A stretch of DNA of 35,530 nucleotides from a virus. The notes below the pieces were generated by a model. The model was not told where the DNA came from. It made no database searches and was given only the letters and a program-made list of their open reading frames with translations. Both the position numbers and the translations under genes were made by a program. Positions 6,155 to 13,480 of this stretch are shown one piece after another. How positions within the stretch are numbered: the stretch's first letter is position 1; each line of letters opens with the position of its first letter. The stretch lies in the IMG/VR virus record IMGVR_UViG_3300030390_001437, positions 1 to 35,530 of that record, one strand, 5' to 3'.

Positions 6155-6603
6155 AAAAAAGAAATAAAAAATACAATAGAGTTGAAGCGGTAAGAAAGAA
6201 TAATCTTAGATATTTAAAAGGCTACGCGTTAACTTTTTTTGCTGCTGACAATAAGCCAGAGCAAGACGTAACAATGACAACGTTAGACGGTGATAAGGCC
6301 ACTGTAACGCCTGTGATTGCCGATGCTATAACTAGATTTCCTTACCAATGGTCAATTATGATAGGCGTGTTTTGTATCGAAAAAGGCGTAAATACTTGTA
6401 AAATGGAATTGGTTAAATTTACTGAGCGTTATTATCAGAAAGATTTAATACATTATCTAAATGACAGGCATAAAGCATTCATAGCAAAACAGAAAAAACT
6501 TAACGTTAACATTACGGGTGCTGGTTGGATCGCTTCACCTAATGGACGTGATATTTCAGAAGATGAAGCGGGTAATATCTTTGTAAAACTTGGCGCTTTT
6601 TAG
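6151..6603 (+). CDS. Hypothetical protein downstream of the helicase
   Basis: A 150-residue protein whose ATG overlaps the helicase stop (ATGA) behind AGGAG. A basic N-terminus (MKKRNKKYNR) precedes a globular-looking region (NLRYLKGYALTFFAADNKP, later TGAGWIASPNGRDIS). It resembles conserved hypotheticals found after dnaB in marine phages, with no known function. Its stop overlaps the end of the convergent holin gene by four bases. Confidence 0.7.
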   Translation: MKKRNKKYNRVEAVRKNNLRYLKGYALTFFAADNKPEQDVTMTTLDGDKATVTPVIADAITRFPYQWSIMIGVFCIEKGVNTCKMELVKFTERYYQKDLIHYLNDRHKAFIAKQKKLNVNITGAGWIASPNGRDISEDEAGNIFVKLGAF

Positions 6604-7016
6604 TTTTTCTTAGTCTCATTATTTCTTGTTATTAAGTAACTACCAAAAAAGAAAGTAATTACAGCGCCAGTACCACCAATCATTACGGCACTGGTCGCTA
6701 ACTTAAAATAAAACTCTGCTAAATCCATTCGCCAAGGAGCGCAAATACAGCACATTAAAATGATACCTAGCTGTACTTTAATCCATAGTTTAGCTATCTC
6801 TCGTCTTGCCTTGCTACGCTCTGAGTTTTCGCCCATTGAAGCAACCGCATAGTTAACAACGGCCTTTCGTAGCTCTTTGTTATCCTCACTTTTCTCTTGC
6901 TCTGTGTATGATAAGTTATTTATCCAACCACCGGCTTTAACAAGTAAGCCTGTATCTTTATCAAGTACATTATCGACTGCTTTATCTGACCACGTAAACG
7001 GATTCCACCAAGCCAT
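6600..7016 (-). CDS. Putative holin, GTA-type 3TM family
   Basis: The 138-residue product starts MAWWNPFTWSDKAVDNVL, then AGGWINNLSYTEQEK, resembling the soluble N-terminal part of the GTA_holin_3TM family. Two strong hydrophobic segments follow at about 82-99 (VQLGIILMCCICAPW) and 107-130 (LATSAVMIGGTGAVITFFFG), with a basic tail. Such holins permeabilise the inner membrane to start lysis. It has AGGGG before the ATG. It stands alone on this strand, divergent from the middle operon and convergent with the helicase operon, with no lysin beside it. Confidence 0.65.
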   Translation of the reverse strand: MAWWNPFTWSDKAVDNVLDKDTGLLVKAGGWINNLSYTEQEKSEDNKELRKAVVNYAVASMGENSERSKARREIAKLWIKVQLGIILMCCICAPWRMDLAEFYFKLATSAVMIGGTGAVITFFFGSYLITRNNETKKN

Positions 7017-7036
7017 AAATTACCCCTAAAAATTTA

Positions 7037-7069
7037 ATTATAACTTTTTTTGATTTTATTTAAAATAAA
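7037..7069. promoter_or_regulatory. Divergent control region between holin and middle operon
   Basis: TATAAT on the minus strand (7037-7042) could be the holin -10 box. A 15-bp palindrome TTTATTT-A-AAATAAA (7055-7069) ends just before the rightward -35 at 7072 and could act on both promoters. Confidence 0.4.
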
Positions 7070-7071
7070 GT

Positions 7072-7100
7072 TTGACCTGTGCGACGATTTGACGTAATCT
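7072..7100 (+). promoter_or_regulatory. Predicted promoter of the middle operon
   Basis: TTGACC (7072-7077) and TAATCT (7095-7100) are separated by the optimal 17 bases, 45 bases upstream of ATG 7145. It would drive the coupled genes through ninG. Confidence 0.55.
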
Positions 7101-7144
7101 TAACTCAGATCAACAAACCACTTAAAGCAAAAAAGGGTAAAAAA

Positions 7145-7495
7145 ATGAGTAGTACAATAGAAATAAATGGCGAAACATACGTGAAGCAATCAGATATAGT
7201 TCAAAAGCCGAAAGGTGATTATGTAGTAATTCGAACTTATAGTGCTGGTGTACACTGCGGTTATTTAAAAAGCCGCAACGGTAAAGAGGTAGTGCTAACA
7301 AATACTAGACGTATTCATACATGGCAAGGTGCTGCGACACTATCACAGATTGCAGGGGATGGCATAAGCAAACCTAAGGAATGCAAGTTGCCCGCCCCTA
7401 TTGAAGAAATACTTCTTACTGAGGCTATTGAAATTATACCCTGCACTAAAGAGGCACAAAAAATCATTGAAGGCATTCCAGTATGGAAAGTATAG
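7145..7495 (+). CDS. DUF6948-like phage protein
   Basis: The 116-residue product contains VVIRTYSAGVHCGYLKSRNG, TRRIHTWQGAATLSQIA and LLTEAIEIIPCTKEA, a pattern I recall from the DUF6948 phage family of unknown function. ATG 7145 follows AAAGGGTAAAAAA and fits better than an upstream in-frame start at 7079, which lies on the predicted promoter. Its last codons overlap the start of the Gly-rich repeat gene. The fold looks like a small beta-barrel; a role in DNA or RNA handling is conceivable but unproven. Confidence 0.75.
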   Translation: MSSTIEINGETYVKQSDIVQKPKGDYVVIRTYSAGVHCGYLKSRNGKEVVLTNTRRIHTWQGAATLSQIAGDGISKPKECKLPAPIEEILLTEAIEIIPCTKEAQKIIEGIPVWKV

Positions 7496-7725
7496 ATTTT
7501 AAAGGCTCTGGCGATAGCTATGACTCTGGCGATAGCTCTGGCTATAGCTCTGGCTATGGCTATAGCTCTGGCTATGGCTCTGGCTCTGGCTCTGGCGATA
7601 GCTATGACTCTGGCGATCGCTATGGCTATGGCTGGGGCTCTGGCTCTGGCGATAGCTATGGCTATGGCTGTGGCTCTGGCTCTAGCTCTGGCTATGGCGA
7701 TGTCGATGGCTCTGGCTGTGGCTAA
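7483..7725 (+). CDS. Gly/Ser/Tyr/Asp dipeptide-repeat protein
   Basis: An 80-residue protein made almost only of Gly-Ser, Gly-Tyr and Gly-Asp pairs after a short leader MESIDFKG. It starts at ATG 7483 inside the DUF6948-like gene, with AAGG nine bases upstream. No fold is expected; such sequences are disordered and could condense or bind RNA, which is speculative. Similar dipeptide-repeat genes next to this neighbour occur in other phages as far as I recall. The real possibility remains that the DNA repeat, not the peptide, matters. Confidence 0.55.
   Translation: MESIDFKGSGDSYDSGDSSGYSSGYGYSSGYGSGSGSGDSYDSGDRYGYGWGSGSGDSYGYGCGSGSSSGYGDVDGSGCG
7503..7725. repeat. Imperfect GGCNNT hexanucleotide repeat array
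   Basis: About 220 bases are built from hexamers of the form GGC(T/G)(C/A)T with interspersed (A)GCTAT units. A 30-bp stretch at 7504-7533 recurs exactly at 7588-7617. The array is free of stop codons in several frames on both strands, a by-product of its composition. Confidence 0.9.
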
Positions 7726-7728
7726 ATT

Positions 7729-7745
7729 AAACGGGCGCATAGCGC
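7729..7745. other. Perfect GC hairpin between repeat gene and HTH gene
   Basis: GGGCGC and GCGCCC flank a three-base ATA loop just after the stop of the repeat gene. No T-run follows, so it is not a standard terminator; it could stabilise the upstream transcript or mark an RNA processing site. Confidence 0.5.
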
Positions 7746-7768
7746 CCACAACAACAAAAAGGAATAAT

Positions 7769-7951
7769 ATGAAATTCACAGAGTTACAAAAACAAGCAGG
7801 TTTAAGTAATAAAGAAACAGCCGAGTTATTAGGCGTGTCACTTAGGACTGTTCAGCGTTGGGTTAAGGGCGATACATCTGCACATAAATCAGCAATGTAT
7901 TTACTACAAAATCATATTAACAGTGGGAACTGGTATGGATTACAGGACTAA
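7769..7951 (+). CDS. Small HTH DNA-binding protein
   Basis: A 60-residue protein with a textbook helix-turn-helix, ETAELLGVSLRTVQRWVKGD (residues 16-35), preceded by a helix. ATG 7769 is set by AAAGGAATAAT; upstream in-frame coding potential is only the hexamer repeat read in another frame. The C-terminal helix (SAMYLLQNHINSG) may mediate dimerisation. As part of the middle operon it may regulate late or middle genes. Confidence 0.8.
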   Translation: MKFTELQKQAGLSNKETAELLGVSLRTVQRWVKGDTSAHKSAMYLLQNHINSGNWYGLQD

Positions 7952-8027
7952 AGAAGAAATAAAGATAGTCAAGGTTGCGCTAGTAATGCTAGTGTGTGAA
8001 TTAATTTTTTTGGTGTTTATCGCATGA
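7935..8027 (+). CDS. 30-residue single-pass membrane peptide
   Basis: MDYRTKEEIKIVKV is followed by a hydrophobic run (ALVMLVCELIFLVFIA) to the C-terminus, so it is probably a small membrane peptide with its N-terminus in the cytoplasm. The start lies in the preceding HTH gene, and the stop overlaps the next start as ATGA, which supports real coupled translation. Its size and form recall small phage inhibitors or lysis modulators; function unknown. Confidence 0.55.
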   Translation: MDYRTKEEIKIVKVALVMLVCELIFLVFIA

Positions 8028-8236
8028 GATTAGAAGATATTAGAGTTATTTATAACACGGGTGTTCAGCCGTTTGGACACCAAGGTTTAGAGAATTCAAC
8101 GGGTGGCCATAAGCTTTGTAGGAAATTAAAAGCAGAATGTATTGCTATGATGCGCTCAGGCATGAAAAACTACAAAGTATGTGAAATTATGGGCGTAAAA
8201 CCTCCTACTATGTCAGTGTGGAGACGCGAGGTATGA
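8024..8236 (+). CDS. Small HTH-like protein
   Basis: A 70-residue basic protein. The C-terminal half, KAECIAMMRSGMKNYKVCEI then MGVKPPTMSVWRREV, looks like a helix-turn-helix of the homeodomain-like type. The N-terminal half includes FGHQGLENSTGGHK without known motif. It overlaps its neighbours by ATGA at both ends. Candidate regulator of late transcription, by position only. Confidence 0.65.
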   Translation: MRLEDIRVIYNTGVQPFGHQGLENSTGGHKLCRKLKAECIAMMRSGMKNYKVCEIMGVKPPTMSVWRREV

Positions 8237-8556
8237 TAACCTATGAGAATGCCGAAAGTGCTTTACAGTATCTAGTTAACAGCGATGATGAGTATGCTAG
8301 AGCTAAAACTTTGTACGATGCTTTACACGAACAACGAAAAACAGTTGAAGCAATAGAATATAATTTATTAAAAACTGGTAGTGCTGCTGATAAAAAGCAA
8401 CTGGCTATTGGTAGTAATGAATACTCAAAGCATTTAATAGCCTTACATGATGCGCATATCGAGTATGAGACACTAAAAGCCAAACGGCTAACTAATCAGT
8501 CTATTATTGAGATGTGGCGCTCTGTGAACTCTGCTAGAAAGCAAGGCAATATATGA
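8233..8556 (+). CDS. Conserved hypothetical helical protein upstream of ninG
   Basis: A 107-residue, largely helical protein (YENAESALQYLVNSDDEYAR at the start, IEMWRSVNSARKQGNI at the end). ATG 8233 overlaps the previous stop and has GGAGA eight bases upstream, so it is preferred to an earlier in-frame start at 8218. The end motif of Trp-Arg plus a basic tail is typical of a conserved phage family of unknown role found near recombination and HNH-type genes. Confidence 0.7.
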   Translation: MITYENAESALQYLVNSDDEYARAKTLYDALHEQRKTVEAIEYNLLKTGSAADKKQLAIGSNEYSKHLIALHDAHIEYETLKAKRLTNQSIIEMWRSVNSARKQGNI

Positions 8557-8732
8557 GATTGATAAAAGGTAAAAAGCGTTGCAAATGTAAAACTTGTGGC
8601 GCTTATATTTGGAGTGGAGACCTAGTTTATGTATCTATACAGGGTCGGTATTGCTTTAGTTGCGGAAGAATTAAAAGCTTACACAGTGGCTTTGTGAGCT
8701 GGTTAAAAGGCGCTTTAAATGTCAAAGTGTAA
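8553..8732 (+). CDS. Small zinc-ribbon protein overlapping ninG
   Basis: A 59-residue basic protein with CKCKTC (residues 10-15) and CFSC (34-37), a plausible Cys4 zinc ribbon. It starts as ATGA on the preceding stop with AAGGC upstream and overlaps the first 14 bases of ninG in another frame. Small zinc proteins in lambdoid nin regions are common; a nucleic-acid role is inferred. Confidence 0.7.
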   Translation: MRLIKGKKRCKCKTCGAYIWSGDLVYVSIQGRYCFSCGRIKSLHSGFVSWLKGALNVKV

Positions 8733-9261
8733 AGTATGTAAAGCTAAGTTTGAGCCTAGATTTTTCTTACAAAAGACTTGTATGAATCCTACTTGTTTAG
8801 CTGAATGGTCAAAGCTAGAGCGAGAAAAAAAGCAAAAAGTTAAAGATAAGAAAACCAAGCAAAGGTTAAAAACTAAATCTGAATATAACAAAGAGGCGCA
8901 AATAGCCATAAATAAATACGTTAGGATTAGAGATAGTAAAAAGCTTTGTGTAAGCTGTGACAGCGTTTTATCTGTTGAGTATGGTGGCACTACAGATTGC
9001 GGCCATTATCGCTCTAGAGGGTCAGCTAGTCACCTTAGATTTAATTTATTTAATATGGCAGCACAGTGTTCAAGGTGTAATAGGTATTTATCAGGCAATG
9101 TTGTTGAGTACAGAAAAGAACTAATAAAAAGAATCGGTTTAGACAGAGCCGAAAAAATAGAGCAAGATAATCAGCCGCGAAATTTTACGATTGAATACCT
9201 TGCTCGTATTAAGCAGATTTTTACTAAAAAAGCTCGTCTTTATGAAAAGCGATTTAGGTAA
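8719..9261 (+). CDS. ninG: NinG/Rap-like Holliday-junction nuclease
   Basis: The 180-residue protein has an N-terminal zinc finger (CKVCKAKF, then CMNPTC), a Lys-rich helix, a second zinc site (CVSC at about 75-78) and the NinG core with DCGHYRSRGSASHLRF and CSRCNRYLSGN, ending in EYLARIKQIF. NinG (Rap) resolves branched recombination intermediates made by annealases, which pairs it with the Erf-like protein. It closes the middle operon and is convergent with the first tailspike gene with a 17-base gap. Confidence 0.92.
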   Translation: MSKCKVCKAKFEPRFFLQKTCMNPTCLAEWSKLEREKKQKVKDKKTKQRLKTKSEYNKEAQIAINKYVRIRDSKKLCVSCDSVLSVEYGGTTDCGHYRSRGSASHLRFNLFNMAAQCSRCNRYLSGNVVEYRKELIKRIGLDRAEKIEQDNQPRNFTIEYLARIKQIFTKKARLYEKRFR

Positions 9262-9278
9262 AATATCAAAGATGTGGA

Positions 9279-11120
9279 CTACGTACCTATCATTCCGTGT
9301 GTTTTTAGGTCTTGAATTAACGCCTTCAGCGCCTCTGCTACTTCTTGTGTTGTTGCTGTTGCTGTATCATACCCAACTCTAGATGATGCTCCTGAAGGTG
9401 TTACCCAGCCAGATATCCTAGATCCTAGGACCCTTTCATTATTTGAATAGTAATCACTTTCTATTGACATTGTGCCAAACCCTTTATCACCAGCACCACC
9501 AACAACAAGACCTTTCCATGCAAAAAATGGACGTAGTTCTGAGCCTGATTGATATGTATAAACTTCGTACTGGCCGTCCTCGCTTGAATCAGTATTGTCA
9601 ACAACTCTACATGCTGACCTGCTATATATTACAGAAGCCCCTGTGCTGTTGTCGCTCTGAAAAGCATAAGAGCCAATATTGTTATTTGCTGTAGCGTTAG
9701 GTCTATGAAGGATCTGTTTTGCTAAACCACTAGCTTGAGATACCCTGTCAACTCCATTATATCCTTTATAGGAAAGGATGCTGCCGATTTCTACAGTAGG
9801 AATAGGAGAACCATTGCCTCCGCTATATTCAATTATAGTGTTTTCAACAGCAGAACTTGACCCAGACACCGTTGCCTTGCTAAGTAGCCCCTTTGCTGCC
9901 TGAACGAAGCTTATGTTATTGTGTCTGCAATTATCACCCCTTGAAGGTACTGTTGTCATAGTGTCGTCAGCGTGTAGGATTATTTTTCCACCTTGCCCTA
10001 TTGCTGTAGCTCTGGTTCCTGCCCGTATAAAATCAAACGTATTACCATCACATCCACCCAATTCTAGTGCTATAGATGTGGACTCAGGAGTTAAAATCAA
10101 ATTAACAAAATGATTTAAACTAGTATTTGCAGAAGTATCTCCATGCAAAATACCTTGTGTTGTCGGCTGCGATCCGCTATTAACATCGTGACTTACTATA
10201 CTTACAGTATTTGACTGCGTATCAGCAGAGCTGCCAGCAGTTCCGTTTGTTAGTGTGTCAAACTTCCAGTGAATAATAGTGGCATAACAAGTAACGATAT
10301 CAATATTTGCACTACCCCACGACAGTACATCTATACACTGTCCAGCCACTTCACCTCCATCCAAGCAAACGCCTACAACTCCGCCTCCGTTCTTTCTTGT
10401 TTGTGTTCCTGTGTTGTCGGGGTCTGATGTAAGTGTAATCATTGTCTCACCAGCCAAACCTACCCATAACAATCTAGTTGCTGCTGTGGCTCTAGAACCT
10501 GATTTTGAGTTCGTGTAATCCCCCTTTCCCTCACCGCGAATCATCAACCCTTCGGTTGAGTTTATGAATTCAGTACCTATAGCTATAACACCTAAACCTA
10601 GATTTACAACCCCCCCAGAAGGGTGCTTTCTTTGGAAATAATTTCTTGCAGCGTTAATTACTGAATAATCATCGGTAACACCATCCACCTTAGCCCCAAG
10701 TGATTTTATATTTACTTCAAACCCAGCCCTACCTAGACTAGCGGATAACTCCCACTGATTACCATTGCCGTCATTTAATAAACCGTCTCCTAATTGTACT
10801 GGTGTTTGGCTAGGTGTTTGACCTGTAACGCCTGTAAACTTCCATTTAGCCCCGCCACCATCACCGCTTGAAGTGTACCCGTTAGCTTCTCTTACATCAC
10901 CTGTATTTGCTGGTAGTGTAGAATTTATTAAGCTTGTTGTAGTACCTACAACTGGATTAGCAAACAAAGAATTAACCGCTAAACCATCACCAAAATTAGC
11001 ACTATTTATTGTGTAGTCAATACCATTTAGGCTGACTTTTGTATCAACACGTACTTTACTTGCTTGTAAATCTGCTAAGGTGGCAAAGTTACCACCTGTT
11101 ACACCATTACTCATTGCCAT
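9279..11120 (-). CDS. Tailspike/tail fibre protein with pectate-lyase-like beta-helix
   Basis: The 613-residue protein has an N-terminal virion-attachment region (about 1-125), then NIKSLGAKVDGVTDDYSVIN at about 137-156, the hallmark start of Pectate_lyase_3 beta-helix domains, followed by glycine- and asparagine-rich beta-helix turns to about residue 470. The C-terminus ends in a helix (TQEVAEALKALIQDLKTHGM) that could trimerise. It probably binds or cleaves host surface polysaccharide. AGGA precedes ATG 11120. It is last in the late block. Confidence 0.85.
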   Translation of the reverse strand: MAMSNGVTGGNFATLADLQASKVRVDTKVSLNGIDYTINSANFGDGLAVNSLFANPVVGTTTSLINSTLPANTGDVREANGYTSSGDGGGAKWKFTGVTGQTPSQTPVQLGDGLLNDGNGNQWELSASLGRAGFEVNIKSLGAKVDGVTDDYSVINAARNYFQRKHPSGGVVNLGLGVIAIGTEFINSTEGLMIRGEGKGDYTNSKSGSRATAATRLLWVGLAGETMITLTSDPDNTGTQTRKNGGGVVGVCLDGGEVAGQCIDVLSWGSANIDIVTCYATIIHWKFDTLTNGTAGSSADTQSNTVSIVSHDVNSGSQPTTQGILHGDTSANTSLNHFVNLILTPESTSIALELGGCDGNTFDFIRAGTRATAIGQGGKIILHADDTMTTVPSRGDNCRHNNISFVQAAKGLLSKATVSGSSSAVENTIIEYSGGNGSPIPTVEIGSILSYKGYNGVDRVSQASGLAKQILHRPNATANNNIGSYAFQSDNSTGASVIYSRSACRVVDNTDSSEDGQYEVYTYQSGSELRPFFAWKGLVVGGAGDKGFGTMSIESDYYSNNERVLGSRISGWVTPSGASSRVGYDTATATTQEVAEALKALIQDLKTHGMIGT

Positions 11121-11131
11121 TTTATTTATTC

Positions 11132-13333
11132 CTATTTAGTTATCCAAGTTGCAGGATCGCCAGTTGCCGTACAAACAAACTGCGTATTTGTGCCGCTTCT
11201 ATCACTTAATACTGTTCCAGCGTACCAGTAACCATTAGTCGGTACACTTCTAACCGCGTTCATTTGCCAACCCGCCTCTTGCGCCTCTCTCATGTTTATA
11301 CTACCAGCGTTAATTGACCAGTGAACGTTAGTATATATCAGGTTTTCTTGTGGTCTGCCGCCTCTATATTCAATCTGTGAACCAGCTATCGTATCGTCAT
11401 TTTCAAGTAAATTAAAAACCTCATTATCAATATGTGAATACTTAGTAAAAGCTGGATGATTAACAGATATAACACCGCTAGGCCATGCTGTAGCCTCAAA
11501 GTTTTTAATGTTAATTTTGATATCTTGTCTACTCACTTGTTGACAGCCTCTGAAATCCCAACAATTAGCAGAGGTAGGGTTTACAGGCCACTTATTTAGA
11601 GGCGCTTGGCTTGGAGCGTAACAAAGCGCTACATCAGTATCGCCAATCGTGAGTTTATTTAATGTGCCAGCGTTAGTCAAAACACCTTCCATAAAATACC
11701 CTCGAACCTGACCTATCCTTATTTCTCCGCTTGTTACGTTACCGCTACGCGCATAAAATATTGATGTTGGTATGTTGCTTGGTAATGTAGAGTCATTATA
11801 AGCAACACTAGGAACACCAGTTACACTCCCAATAGATACAAAGCCGCAATTCTGATAATTAAAAGCACCTAAGCAACGGCCTCTAGCTACAATAGAATCA
11901 ATAACTGCGCTTTGTACAGCGTTTATTTGTGTCGCTTCTTCTGCGCCCTCGTAAGAGTTAATACCTATAACAACGTTGCCACCCAACAAATAACAGCCAT
12001 TGTCTGACATATTAGTACAGCGATTACTACCTAAGAACACGTTGCCGCCTGTAGTAACAAAGCCGCTTACACTGTCTTTTATGTCATGTGACTCGATATG
12101 ATAGCGACCTAAGCCAGTTACAAACCCCTGCGGAAAAGAATCATTACTTGATCCAGCATTCACCATATCACTACCGTACACCGCACCGCCTGTAACATCA
12201 TCACCGAACATGGTTACACCTGTATTTGTGTTGCCAGAGGTTGAAATTACTGTAACGCCTGAATATTTAATGGTTGAATAAACTTGATGATATCCTAGCC
12301 CTGCTGGAAAATACACACAGTTAACGTCTTTTTTATTTCCGTCAACTATAATATTTCCGACCAACTTACTATTAATTGCTAACACTCTTGAGTTTGACGC
12401 GCCTAACGCTTTAAATCCACCGCTAGACGTACAAGTGATGTAATTTTTAGCAGTTACAGAGGTTACACCGTAAAAGTTATTTATTATTACATTCTCACAA
12501 TTATCAAACGCGTGCTGCACTGCTGTTGTGTTGTCTGTTGTAGCGCTTTCGTATGCTCCGAAATGTAAAGGTGTCATTGTTTCGTTAATGACTAATTTTG
12601 CTTGCAATGCTGAACCTGTTAAATTCAATGTAGCATCTGACATATCGCCAACGCCAGTGCCAGCCGCAACTATTACCCATTCACACAAAACATCAGCATT
12701 GTAAAAATAAGTTTTTACTTTATCACCCGACACTAAGTTAATATCTAATATCATTTGTGTAACGCTAGCAAACGATAGCACACCGCTTGGTTTAATAGCC
12801 GTAATAGCCACTATAGCGCCATAAATTACAAATACTTGCTCATTACCCGTCAAAGCTGTAACAAGTGTTATATTGCCGTTTGGAGCGTCATACGTGTAAT
12901 CTATAGTTTCTTCTTGTGTATCACCATCTATAACAAGTATTAAGCCGTTTGGCGCATCTGGTACGTTTAAAACGGTTTGGCCGCTTGTAGCTGTTAGTGA
13001 CAGATAGTTAACTTCTTGCTCAAAATTATCACCAAATGGATTAATGTTCTGTGCCACTCTTAGCGCGTTAGTTGTGTCGTTTGCGTCAGCTAGTGCCGAT
13101 GTTTGAAACAAATACGCATCATAATTCTGGTTTAAAAACGGTATAAATAACTGCGTACCGTCAGTTGTTGGAAATCCGTCATTGTCCAATTGACACTTAG
13201 CAAGTAAAGTTGAGCCAGTGCTATTAATTGACATACTGATAGGTGTTGTTGTAGATGGTACGTAAAACTTTAAATACCAACCATCTTGCTCGTCGTATTG
13301 TGGGATTATCCCCGTAATTGGTGCGTATGCCAT
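11132..13333 (-). CDS. Second tailspike/fibre protein with T7/P22-like N-terminal adaptor
   Basis: The 733-residue protein opens with a podovirus fibre N-terminal module (PQYDEQDGWYLKFYVPSTTT, later LFIPFLNQNYDAYLF and NALRVAQNINPFG), a linker with ETIDYTYDAPNGNITL, and a HFGAYESATTDNTTAVQHAF beta-helix entry at about 255-275. A long parallel beta-helix follows, ending in a small domain with GYWYAGTVLSDRSG. It probably attaches the adjacent 613-residue spike or acts as a second receptor-binding protein. The start follows AAGGAAAAATA. Confidence 0.82.
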   Translation of the reverse strand: MAYAPITGIIPQYDEQDGWYLKFYVPSTTTPISMSINSTGSTLLAKCQLDNDGFPTTDGTQLFIPFLNQNYDAYLFQTSALADANDTTNALRVAQNINPFGDNFEQEVNYLSLTATSGQTVLNVPDAPNGLILVIDGDTQEETIDYTYDAPNGNITLVTALTGNEQVFVIYGAIVAITAIKPSGVLSFASVTQMILDINLVSGDKVKTYFYNADVLCEWVIVAAGTGVGDMSDATLNLTGSALQAKLVINETMTPLHFGAYESATTDNTTAVQHAFDNCENVIINNFYGVTSVTAKNYITCTSSGGFKALGASNSRVLAINSKLVGNIIVDGNKKDVNCVYFPAGLGYHQVYSTIKYSGVTVISTSGNTNTGVTMFGDDVTGGAVYGSDMVNAGSSNDSFPQGFVTGLGRYHIESHDIKDSVSGFVTTGGNVFLGSNRCTNMSDNGCYLLGGNVVIGINSYEGAEEATQINAVQSAVIDSIVARGRCLGAFNYQNCGFVSIGSVTGVPSVAYNDSTLPSNIPTSIFYARSGNVTSGEIRIGQVRGYFMEGVLTNAGTLNKLTIGDTDVALCYAPSQAPLNKWPVNPTSANCWDFRGCQQVSRQDIKINIKNFEATAWPSGVISVNHPAFTKYSHIDNEVFNLLENDDTIAGSQIEYRGGRPQENLIYTNVHWSINAGSINMREAQEAGWQMNAVRSVPTNGYWYAGTVLSDRSGTNTQFVCTATGDPATWITK

Positions 13334-13342
13334 TATTTTTCC

Positions 13343-13480
13343 TTAACTACTAAATGTGTATGCTAGAAAGGTGATCTCTAGCACTGTTATAAGCCCTAAT
13401 ACATTAGATAATCTTGGTAATTTCTCACTACTAAGATAAGCCCCTATTGGTGGCGTTGATAATAAAGCTAATTCAATCAT
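13343..13480 (-). CDS. Small hydrophobic protein between ejection and fibre genes
   Basis: A 45-residue protein with one hydrophobic segment near its C-terminus (VLGLITVLEITFLAYTF). The ATG overlaps the preceding stop as ATGA and has AGGGG nine bases upstream; the stop lies 10 bases before the fibre start. Coupling supports translation. Function unknown; a membrane or virion role is possible. Confidence 0.6.
   Translation of the reverse strand: MIELALLSTPPIGAYLSSEKLPRLSNVLGLITVLEITFLAYTFSS

Noticed and set aside
7503-7725. Repeat array considered as CRISPR.
   Set aside because: The units are contiguous hexamers without spacers and without cas genes; it is a coding repeat.
7520-7768. Ala/Leu/Ile-repeat frame upstream of the HTH gene, and an Ala/Arg-repeat frame on the other strand.
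   Set aside because: Both are alternative readings of the hexamer repeat. The HTH gene has its own ribosome site at ATG 7769.
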